Assembly: GCA_031261015.1 (NCBI GenBank)
Contig: JAISKG010000022.1
Span: 1 to 12,814 of the forward strand
Origin: Dysgonamonadaceae bacterium
GTDB lineage: Bacteria > Bacteroidota > Bacteroidia > Bacteroidales > Azobacteroidaceae
DNA length: 12,814 bases
Direction of reading: 5' to 3'
Both the position numbers and the translations under genes were made by a program. Below the pieces are notes generated by a model, which worked only from the letters and a program-made list of their open reading frames with translations, did no database searches and was not told the DNA's origin. Of this stretch, positions 1 through 5,647 are shown in pieces. Each line of letters starts with the position of its first letter. The stretch's first letter is position 1.

Positions 1-353
1 GAACTTCCTTCTTCCAAGCGAAAAGCCAAGCCGATGGAATCTTTGTAAATAACGGTTTGCACCATTTCCGAACTCAATAAATTGTCGATCGCTTGTTGAG
101 GATACGGTTTTCTTTCCGCTTTGCGCACAGGGGCGTCAATTGTTTCCGAATAAACCGTATCATACTGTCCGTTCATCCACAGGTGCATCCGCGCCGCATA
201 GTTCGATTCGGGAGATTGATACGGATTTTCATACGAAATGTCGGCCACTTTTTTGTTAATGGGAATCACTTGGTAGTCTTTGCCCCAATCTTGGGCAAAG
301 ACCGATAATGCTGATAGAAGCAGACAGAATGTTGTTGAAATTTTCATTTTCAT
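1..353 (-). CDS. Secreted protein of unknown function, 3' end outside the window
   Basis: This open frame runs from ATG at 353-351 to the left edge with no stop, giving 117 codons; the C-terminus is missing. It is the third gene of the precursor/maturase operon: its ATG lies 2 nt after the maturase stop codon (TAA-TC-ATG), so translation is probably coupled. The N-terminus is a clear signal peptide: Lys residues at 2 and 4, a hydrophobic stretch, then LSVFAQ-DWGKD, which reads as a signal peptidase I site. A second ATG at 347-345 would give nearly the same protein. The mature part is polar and rich in Tyr, Pro and Gln (for example ISYENPYQSPESNYAAR), has no lipobox cysteine after the signal, and shows no metal-binding or protease motif in the visible part. 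I do not recognise the family. Position suggests a job linked to the peptide product, for example a periplasmic or surface partner or processing factor, but this is inference. Confidence 0.75.
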   Translation of the reverse strand, partial: MKMKISTTFCLLLSALSVFAQDWGKDYQVIPINKKVADISYENPYQSPESNYAARMHLWMNGQYDTVYSETIDAPVRKAERKPYPQQAIDNLLSSEMVQTVIYKDSIGLAFRLEEGS

Positions 354-355
354 GA

Positions 356-1852
356 TTATTCTGGATTAAGTTCGTAAATAAATTCAGGTGCGCATTTGCA
401 TCGTGGATCTGGGAAATCCCAATTTTCATCCCCATAACCCTTTAATACGTCAGCAAAACATTTGTTCGGATAAGCGAAACATTCGTCAAATATACTACAT
501 TTTTTACAAACGCTTGCATCTCTGAAATTTTCTTTTTTAGGAAAGGCGAGTTCCAATGCTCTCGGCGAGTTCCAAACTTCCTCAATGCTCTGCTTGGATA
601 CGTCCCCGATAAGGAAGCGCGGATTCCAATACAATTGTTCGCAGATAGACACTTTGCCATCGGGTAATATAACCATGTGCGAGTAATTAGCGGAACATCT
701 GGATCCGGCAAAATGCCGGCTTCCTCCTTCGCATTTAAAGTATCGCAAATCTCCTCCTGACGGTGACCACTGAATATTGAGAGGTGTTGTTTCTTTTTTC
801 TGATCAATCCATCTGGCGATACGATTTTCCGTTTCCCGTGAGATTTTGATCGTATCGAAATCAGCCCGGCTATACAACGATTTGAACGCCACCCTTATTT
901 CCCACCGGACGATGTTTTTAAAATCACGTAAAAATTCGTGCATTTCTTCAAGCATTTCCAAATCATCGTTGTATTGCGTTATAATTGTCGCAACTTGGAA
1001 TTGGACATTCTTTTGTTCCAACAATAAAAGTGTATGCTTAATTTGTTCTAAGTAATGATCGTTGACGTTCAAAATTTTCTTCAAACATTCGTTTTGAATG
1101 GAATCCAAAGAAATTTGTACAGGGATTTTGTGTCCTTTGATAAAATCGATATCTGCTTCTTTGAGTGGTACTTTAGTTGAAAAGATAGGTGGTTTATATC
1201 CTTGATTGACAAGTTCATTGATTAATTCTTTCCACTGAGGATACAGACAGATTTCGCCTCCGGTGACTAAAACATCCAATACTCCTGCTTGCCGGGCATT
1301 TTGAATGATAGCTTGAATGCGTTCAAAAGGTAAGGTTTGGACTCTCACACTTTTATCAGCATAACAATAAACACAATCCGTAGAGCAATGATTGTTAATC
1401 ATAAAGATCATACCAAGAGGCGATTGAAAAAATTTTTCTCTGTTAAAATCCAAATCTTGATAAACAAATTGGTCCGGCGCATATTGCACACTGTCTATAA
1501 AAGCATCTTCCGCCTTGATAATGATATTAGGTGGAAAAATATTTCTTACTCCACCGTATTTGCAAACAGAAAAATCATCTTTTTCAATTAGAGAATGGAG
1601 CGTTTGTTCAATGTATGCTTTAGGAAGTTCCAGAAATTCGGTAATTTGTTCGATGGCATCATCCAAAGTAATTGGATTTGAAAAGAAAGATAAAATCATT
1701 GCATAAACAGGGTGTATCATTGCGATTAGTCCGGAATGTATCTTTGTAGTCGCCAGAGCAGAAAGCGATTCGGAGCTAACAATGTAACTTCTTTTTAAAT
1801 CATGTTTCAGTTTGTAAAAGTGATTTAGTATGTATTGAGGTGAATTTGTCAT
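356..1852 (-). CDS. Radical SAM/SPASM peptide maturase of a GG-leader RiPP-like locus
   Basis: This 498-aa protein is predicted to use S-adenosylmethionine and iron-sulfur clusters to modify the small precursor peptide encoded just upstream. Residues about 40-95 (HPVYAMILSFF, then TLDDAIEQITEFLELP) look like a small winged-helix, possibly a leader-binding RRE-like region; this is a weak call. The radical SAM core starts at about residue 145 with the CxxxCxxC motif CSTDCVYC (Cys156, 160, 163), followed by the SAM-binding VTGGE (about 196-200). The C-terminal 125 residues hold nine cysteines (374, 386, 404, 449, 452, 458, 465, 485, 487) with the order expected of a SPASM domain carrying auxiliary clusters. 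The open frame extends upstream to a TTG at 1873, but that TTG lies in the intergenic stem-loop, so ATG at 1852-1850 is preferred. The chemistry (thioether, epimerisation or other) cannot be read from the sequence. The family call is firm; assignment to the neighbouring peptide rests on adjacency and the GG leader. Confidence 0.9.
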   Translation of the reverse strand: MTNSPQYILNHFYKLKHDLKRSYIVSSESLSALATTKIHSGLIAMIHPVYAMILSFFSNPITLDDAIEQITEFLELPKAYIEQTLHSLIEKDDFSVCKYGGVRNIFPPNIIIKAEDAFIDSVQYAPDQFVYQDLDFNREKFFQSPLGMIFMINNHCSTDCVYCYADKSVRVQTLPFERIQAIIQNARQAGVLDVLVTGGEICLYPQWKELINELVNQGYKPPIFSTKVPLKEADIDFIKGHKIPVQISLDSIQNECLKKILNVNDHYLEQIKHTLLLLEQKNVQFQVATIITQYNDDLEMLEEMHEFLRDFKNIVRWEIRVAFKSLYSRADFDTIKISRETENRIARWIDQKKETTPLNIQWSPSGGDLRYFKCEGGSRHFAGSRCSANYSHMVILPDGKVSICEQLYWNPRFLIGDVSKQSIEEVWNSPRALELAFPKKENFRDASVCKKCSIFDECFAYPNKCFADVLKGYGDENWDFPDPRCKCAPEFIYELNPE

Positions 1853-1872
1853 GTTATTGTGTATTAAAAACA

Positions 1873-1907
1873 AAGGACTGCCGAACCCGCCGGAACCAAC
1901 AGTCCTT
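1873..1907 (-). terminator. Stem-loop with T-tract between precursor and maturase (probable partial terminator)
   Basis: On the minus strand an 8-bp perfect stem (AAGGACTG at 1907-1900 pairing with CAGTCCTT at 1880-1873) encloses a 19-nt GC-rich loop and is followed at once by TGTTTTT. It starts 18 nt after the precursor stop codon and ends 20 nt before the maturase ATG. Since both genes face the same way and no promoter is evident between them, it probably lets only part of the transcripts through, giving more precursor than enzyme. RNA processing or stability is an alternative role. Confidence 0.75.
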
Positions 1908-1925
1908 CGCTACCGTTTTTATAAA

Positions 1926-2177
1926 TTAAAATTTACTATTCAGGACTGCTTCTTTGACGGTGGAGTTGGCCTGCTCTATCGGAGTTGCCAAGCCGGCAAT
2001 ACCACTTTTGCAGATACCGTCCCCATCCGTACAATAAGATGTAACGATTTTAACGGAGCAAATACCCGCGTCGCAACCACAAGTCTGAACATCCACACCA
2101 CCTTCGATTTTCGAAAGTTCTTGAGCAGATAAGTTATCATTCACTAAGTCGGAAAATTTAATTTTATTCGTTTTCAT
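1926..2177 (-). CDS. GG-leader, cysteine-rich RiPP-like precursor peptide
   Basis: This 83-aa peptide has the layout of a ribosomally made, post-translationally modified peptide precursor. Residues 1-27 are a leader ending in LSAQELSKIEGG, the double-glycine form seen in Bacteroidales GG-type natural product precursors and normally cut by a C39 peptidase during export. The predicted core (28-83) has five cysteines, all in its first half: Cys33, 35, 40, 49 and 56, including a CGC pair and two similar GIC elements (DAGIC at 36-40, GDGIC at 52-56). The last 27 residues are cysteine-free and helix-prone. An odd cysteine number argues against simple full disulfide pairing. The start ATG follows an A/T-only stretch, normal for this phylum. 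A radical SAM/SPASM gene lies downstream and a long structured leader upstream. I recognise the leader type but not the core; its activity (bacteriocin, signal or other) is unknown. Confidence 0.85.
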   Translation of the reverse strand: MKTNKIKFSDLVNDNLSAQELSKIEGGVDVQTCGCDAGICSVKIVTSYCTDGDGICKSGIAGLATPIEQANSTVKEAVLNSKF

Positions 2178-2401
2178 AATTTTAATTTTTTAATTTGGTT
2201 TTTCCTACTCTCTCCAAGCTTTTCGGATCCGCTTCTTTTTTTTCGCGCAACCTGTTTGTCTTTGCCAAACAAGATACGTCCAGTTGCCTGAGGCATAGTC
2301 AGGGTTTTGGATCATTTTTTTCTTTTTGGCTTTCTTGTGAGTTTCGGTTTATTGTTGGTTTGGTTCTTGATTCATTCGCAAGGGAGCCGGCCTCGAAAAC
2401 G
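2178..2401 (-). promoter_or_regulatory. Long 5' leader of the precursor operon, with two hairpins
   Basis: From the predicted start near 2401 to the precursor ATG the transcript would have a leader of about 220 nt, far longer than the other leaders in the window (about 12-55 nt). It holds two small stem-loops: CCTGA/TCAGG with a 7-nt loop (2287-2303) and TGTTTG/CAAACA with a 7-nt loop (2253-2271). It also holds an 8-codon mini-ORF (2349-2375) and a 36-aa ORF (2205-2315). No known riboswitch class was recognised. The length suggests post-transcriptional or transcript-stability control of the precursor, but the individual hairpins are weak. Confidence 0.45.
2205..2315 (-). CDS. Possible 36-aa leader ORF upstream of the precursor
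   Basis: An ATG preceded by an A-rich stretch (AAAGAAAAAA) opens a 36-codon frame that ends in TAG 27 nt before the precursor ATG. The product would have a Trp/Tyr-containing first half (ASGNWTYLVWQRQ), one Cys, and a strongly basic end (KKKKRIRKAWRE). Both leader hairpins fall inside it. It has no recognised homologue and may be chance in an RNA leader. If translated, it could act as a regulatory upstream ORF or be a second small peptide of the locus. Confidence 0.25.
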   Translation of the reverse strand: MIQNPDYASGNWTYLVWQRQTGCAKKKKRIRKAWRE

Positions 2402-2407
2402 ATGATG

Positions 2408-2415
2408 CAAAGATA
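2408..2415 (-). promoter_or_regulatory. Promoter of the precursor/maturase operon (-7 TATCTTTG)
   Basis: On the minus strand TATCTTTGCATC matches the Bacteroidota -7 consensus TAnnTTTG exactly. About 19 nt upstream is a T-run (TTTTTT) rather than a clean TTTG -33 box. The start would be near 2401, giving the long leader described separately. Confidence 0.7.
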
Positions 2416-2441
2416 AAGTGTTGAAAAGTCATAGAAAAAAT

Positions 2442-2455
2442 AATTTGTTCAAATT
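2442..2455. promoter_or_regulatory. Palindrome upstream of the operon promoter (possible operator or weak terminator)
   Basis: AATTTG-TT-CAAATT is a perfect inverted repeat with a 2-nt centre, located roughly 40-54 nt upstream of the predicted start of the precursor operon and just after the HTH regulator gene. It could be a binding site for that dimeric HTH protein. Read on the minus strand it is followed by ATTTTTT, so it could instead be a weak terminator for the HTH gene. Confidence 0.35.
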
Positions 2456-2475
2456 TTTGCGACAACGTGTACAAA

Positions 2476-2784
2476 TCATTTCGACACTTCTTGGGAAAGA
2501 ATGATTGCGACCGAATTGTCGGAAGCTAATTCATTTAATTTCAATTCGTTGGTTTTGATGACAACCAAGAAATTGCGGGGCATGGATTCGAGATAAACTG
2601 CTTCAAAGTTGTAATTCAAGACTTTGGAGATGGTTTTCAACAACTCCCTATTAATACTTTGGCGGTTAAAAATGGAATAAACATTACTGCGACTATAGTG
2701 AATAGCTCTGGCAAAGTCGGTTATGGATATTTTGCGCTCTTTTACGATGCGATAGATTAACGATCCGATATGTATATTTTTCAT
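2476..2784 (-). CDS. Small HTH (Cro/C1-type) DNA-binding regulator
   Basis: This is a 102-aa cytoplasmic protein. Residues 1-55 form a five-helix HTH of the XRE/Cro/C1 kind: IGSLIYRIVKERKIS, then ITDFARAIHYSRSNVYSIF with the recognition helix around SRSNVYSIFN, then ELLKTISKVLNYNF. The remaining 45 residues (MPRNFLVVIKTNELKLNELAS onward) have no recognised ligand-binding domain. The open frame extends to a TTG at 2823, but that overlaps the gene's own -7 promoter element, so ATG at 2784-2782 is used. It lies directly upstream of the precursor operon on the same strand and divergent to the SGNH/MBOAT operon, so either could be a target; a palindrome at 2442-2455 is a candidate site. The HTH call is confident; the regulatory target is inference. 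Confidence 0.82.
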   Translation of the reverse strand: MKNIHIGSLIYRIVKERKISITDFARAIHYSRSNVYSIFNRQSINRELLKTISKVLNYNFEAVYLESMPRNFLVVIKTNELKLNELASDNSVAIILSQEVSK

Positions 2785-2812
2785 AATCGAAAGGTATTTG
2801 ATTAAATTTCGA

Positions 2813-2843
2813 CAAAAATACAAAACTATTTTCTATTTCCAAG
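2813..2843 (-). promoter_or_regulatory. Promoter of the HTH regulator gene
   Basis: On the minus strand TATTTTTG (2820-2813) matches TAnnTTTG, with CTTG 19 nt upstream (2843-2840), close to the -33 TTTG box at consensus spacing. The start would be about 20 nt before the HTH ATG. This promoter sits between the divergent HTH and SGNH genes, which share only about 100 bp. Confidence 0.65.
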
Positions 2844-2860
2844 CATTTATTGTAATTTTA
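2830..2860 (+). promoter_or_regulatory. Weak candidate promoter for the SGNH/MBOAT operon
   Basis: TAATTTTA (2853-2860) matches seven of eight positions of TAnnTTTG, with TTTC at 19-nt spacing upstream. It is the best plus-strand candidate in the short divergent intergenic region and overlaps the HTH promoter, but it is not a perfect match. Confidence 0.3.
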
Positions 2861-2884
2861 CCGGAATTTTATGAAAAACATAAG

Positions 2885-4375
2885 ATGAGGGTTCAGGAAA
2901 CACTCTTTTTTATCGCTGCGGTCATATTGATGTTGCTGTTTTTGTCGCTTTCTTTCCCGGAAGAAGGTGTTGTGATAGCAGGAAAGCGTTTGTACTTCCC
3001 TTCGGTGGAGGAAGCGCTTATGCAAGAGCCGGATACGAGCGCCAATGTGTTAGCGGCAATGGATGCGATGGAAGAAAGTTTGACTATGGATCAATTAGTT
3101 GATTCTGCTGCGATTACGCACGAACAAGCTTATCAAGACTCCTTATTATTCTATACTAATTTCTTTGAAACTCATCCTTCGCGCATTTATTTGCCCGACA
3201 ACGATTTGAAGTTTTTCGATACGGTTTTTGACCAAATGGAAAATTGCCGAAAAGATAATCAAGTGGTTCATATTCTGCACTATGGCGATTCGCAAATCGA
3301 AGGCGACCGGATTACGGGTTTTATACGTGAACAATTACAAGAGAAGTTCGGAGGCAATGGACCTGGCTTACTGCCTGCCGTTCAGCCGATTCCATCGGCA
3401 GCTGTCGGACAAACGGCTTCCGGCAATCTCAAGCGATACATTATTTCGGGTACAATGATGGATCGCGTAAGTCACAGGCGTTACGGAGCTTTAGGTCAGG
3501 TTGCACAAGTAATGAACGGCAATTCGATTTCCGTGGCTACGCGTAATTGGAAAGGCACTTTTGAGCAGGTAAAAACCTTTTCTAAAGTGCGTTTGTACGT
3601 CGGTTACAACAACGGATTGCTGCGCGCCACATTAAAAACATCTGATCAACCAGCTGAAATACAAACGATTGGCCAAGCACATTCCGAATTTGAAGTGCTG
3701 ACTTGGAATTTAGCGGAACCGGTCAAAAAAATCACTTTGAATTTGTCCGGTTCGGCCGAAATTTACGGCCTTTCTCTCGACGGAAATTATGGAGTAGCCG
3801 TCGATAATATTCCACTGAGAGGAAGCGCCGGAACGTTTTTTACCGACATCAATCCTACGGTGATGCGCTCCATGCTGCAAGACCTGAATGTCAGCTTGAT
3901 TATTATGGAATTCGGAGGAAATAAAATGCCGGCTATTAGAGGAAATAAAAATATATCCGACTATAAAAAACAGGTAAGCGAGCAAATCAACTATTTCAGG
4001 CAAATCAATCCGACAATGAAAATTTTGTTGATTGGTCCGGCCGATATGTCAACGAAAGTCAACGGGAAATTACAAACCTATCCGTTTTTGGAACAGACAA
4101 TTGATTCGATGCGCACAGCTGCTTTGGAAAACGGAGCTGCCTTTTGGGATATGTATCAAGTGATGGGCGGACGAAATTCTATGATCAAATGGGTACAAAA
4201 CAAACCGGCTTTGGCTGCTCCCGATTATATTCATTTTACGCCAAAAGGAGCCGACCGGATTGCTAAAACATTTTACGAATCCTTGATGATTTATTATGAT
4301 TATGCTCATTTTCAAAAACAACATAAACAACAAATGGAAATGTGGGCGCGACAAACTCGCCAACGATCAAAGTAA
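2885..4375 (+). CDS. Membrane-anchored SGNH-hydrolase-fold protein (first of two)
   Basis: This 496-aa protein starts with one hydrophobic helix (residues about 6-24, LFFIAAVILMLLFLSLSF) that probably anchors it in the inner membrane facing the periplasm. SGNH/GDSL blocks are visible: HYGDSQ with nucleophile Ser136, FGGNKM with Asn346 (block III position), and DYIH with Asp447/His450. Between blocks I and III (about residues 205-300) lies a beta-rich insert (KVRLYVGYNNG, KKITLNLSGS) that could be a carbohydrate-binding-like module. Upstream in-frame codons reach 2798, but ATG at 2885 gives a normal membrane-targeting N-terminus and fits the candidate promoter. The next gene begins 4 nt after the stop. 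Family knowledge: SGNH proteins beside MBOAT acyltransferases, such as alginate AlgJ/AlgX or peptidoglycan PatB, transfer acyl groups to glycans, or remove them. The role here is inferred from this context; the glycan is unknown. Confidence 0.82.
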   Translation: MRVQETLFFIAAVILMLLFLSLSFPEEGVVIAGKRLYFPSVEEALMQEPDTSANVLAAMDAMEESLTMDQLVDSAAITHEQAYQDSLLFYTNFFETHPSRIYLPDNDLKFFDTVFDQMENCRKDNQVVHILHYGDSQIEGDRITGFIREQLQEKFGGNGPGLLPAVQPIPSAAVGQTASGNLKRYIISGTMMDRVSHRRYGALGQVAQVMNGNSISVATRNWKGTFEQVKTFSKVRLYVGYNNGLLRATLKTSDQPAEIQTIGQAHSEFEVLTWNLAEPVKKITLNLSGSAEIYGLSLDGNYGVAVDNIPLRGSAGTFFTDINPTVMRSMLQDLNVSLIIMEFGGNKMPAIRGNKNISDYKKQVSEQINYFRQINPTMKILLIGPADMSTKVNGKLQTYPFLEQTIDSMRTAALENGAAFWDMYQVMGGRNSMIKWVQNKPALAAPDYIHFTPKGADRIAKTFYESLMIYYDYAHFQKQHKQQMEMWARQTRQRSK

Positions 4376-4379
4376 AATA

Positions 4380-5642
4380 ATGAAAAAATATATTGTATTC
4401 ATATTCTTGTTGATTCTTTGGAAAGATACACCGATTCAAGGACAGTCCGTTGTGAGCCGAATCTATATTCCTTACTACGATTTTATTGATTATCAATACA
4501 GTAAAATTATAATTCCATCGAACGATTCCACGCGGATCAAAAATTTTTATCGCAAAGTCGATCACTTGATCAAAAAAGGGCAGGGGCAAATCAATATTTT
4601 GCATATTGGCGGATCGCATGTGCAGGCCGATATTTTTTCCAACCAAGTGCGGCAAAATCTGGATGCGATCAATCAAACGTTTCAAAGTCCGCGCGGTTTT
4701 ATTTTTCCTTTTTCGGTGGCGAAAACCAATAATCCACGCAATTATAAGGTGACCTATACCGGTCGCTGGGAGTCGGCGCGCAATGTACAATCACTTCGTA
4801 CCCTGCAAGTTGGAATGGCCGGAATTTCCGTAGCAACTTCCGATCCGGAAGCTACGATTACGGTTGAGTTGAATCCCAATTCTTTTCCGGGACGATGGAA
4901 TTTCGATCGTTTGCGTGTGCTGGCTTATTCGCTGGACGGCAGCGACAACGTGCAGCCGGTTTTGTACAAACGAAGGGAAACGATTCCGGCGCAAAAAGAT
5001 TCGGCTACGAATACCTATTTCTTTGATTTTTCGGAGTTAACCGAATCTTTCACAATCGGTTTTCAACAAAATGATCGCACTCCGCACACCTTTATCGTGA
5101 ACGGATTTATTCCGGAAAAAACCGTTCCGGGCATCCGTTATCACGCGATCGGCGTGAACGGCGCTTCGGTTTCTTCGTACTTGAACAGCGAATTATTGGA
5201 AGCCGAATTGCCTCTGATTGCGCCCGATATGGTTATTTTTGGCCTTGGAATTAATGATGCCGTCGCTCCCAATTTTTCGGCAGAAACTTTTATTAATAAC
5301 TATAATGAGTTGATTGCCAAAATAAAACGCGTTAATCCCGACTGCGCTTTTATTTTTATAACGAACAATGATTCGTTCCGCAAGGTAACGAAAAAGCAAT
5401 ACCGTTTGAATACCAACGGTTTAATCGCACGCGATGCGTTTTATCAAATCGCCAAGAATAATCAGGGCGGCGTGTGGGATCAATTCGCTTTGATGGGTGG
5501 CTTACGATCGATGCAAACTTGGCAGGAAGCTGGTCTGGCTCAACCGGATAAAGTGCATTTTACGCGACAAGGCTACGAATTATTGGGTGACTTGCTTTAT
5601 AATGCTCTAATCGATTTTTATTTACAGAATAATATGGAATAA
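4380..5642 (+). CDS. Secreted SGNH-hydrolase-fold protein (second of two)
   Basis: This 420-aa protein has an N-terminal signal peptide (MKKYIVFIFLLILW, probable cleavage near IQGQ). SGNH blocks are HIGGSH with nucleophile Ser79, GVNGAS (about 259-264, block II), GLGIND with Asn292 (block III) and DKVH with Asp390/His393. Block I reads GGSH where the family usually has GDS; the Ser and the DxxH pair are intact, so the enzyme is probably active. A beta-rich segment (about 150-250) separates blocks I and II, as in the upstream paralogue. Both proteins also share DxxHFTxxG near the end, so they are probably diverged duplicates. ATG at 4380 was chosen because it gives the signal peptide; in-frame upstream codons overlap the previous gene. 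It lies in the middle of the operon (4-nt gap before, 5-nt gap after), consistent with acting on the same glycan as its neighbours. Confidence 0.82.
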   Translation: MKKYIVFIFLLILWKDTPIQGQSVVSRIYIPYYDFIDYQYSKIIIPSNDSTRIKNFYRKVDHLIKKGQGQINILHIGGSHVQADIFSNQVRQNLDAINQTFQSPRGFIFPFSVAKTNNPRNYKVTYTGRWESARNVQSLRTLQVGMAGISVATSDPEATITVELNPNSFPGRWNFDRLRVLAYSLDGSDNVQPVLYKRRETIPAQKDSATNTYFFDFSELTESFTIGFQQNDRTPHTFIVNGFIPEKTVPGIRYHAIGVNGASVSSYLNSELLEAELPLIAPDMVIFGLGINDAVAPNFSAETFINNYNELIAKIKRVNPDCAFIFITNNDSFRKVTKKQYRLNTNGLIARDAFYQIAKNNQGGVWDQFALMGGLRSMQTWQEAGLAQPDKVHFTRQGYELLGDLLYNALIDFYLQNNME

Positions 5643-5647
5643 ACTCT

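Noticed and set aside
442..807. 121-aa minus-strand open frame
   Set aside because: It lies wholly inside the radical SAM gene in another frame and has no recognisable domain; treated as a shadow.
2178..2401. Known riboswitch or T-box in the precursor leader
   Set aside because: Only two short stems are visible and no class-specific conserved core was recognised; listed as an unassigned leader instead.
2195..2416. 73-aa plus-strand open frame over the precursor leader
   Set aside because: It is antisense to the leader and promoter, with Phe/Ser-rich low-complexity content caused by the A-rich leader on the other strand.
4263..4790. 175-aa minus-strand open frame
   Set aside because: It is antisense across the junction of the two SGNH genes, which have clear motifs and signal peptides on the plus strand.
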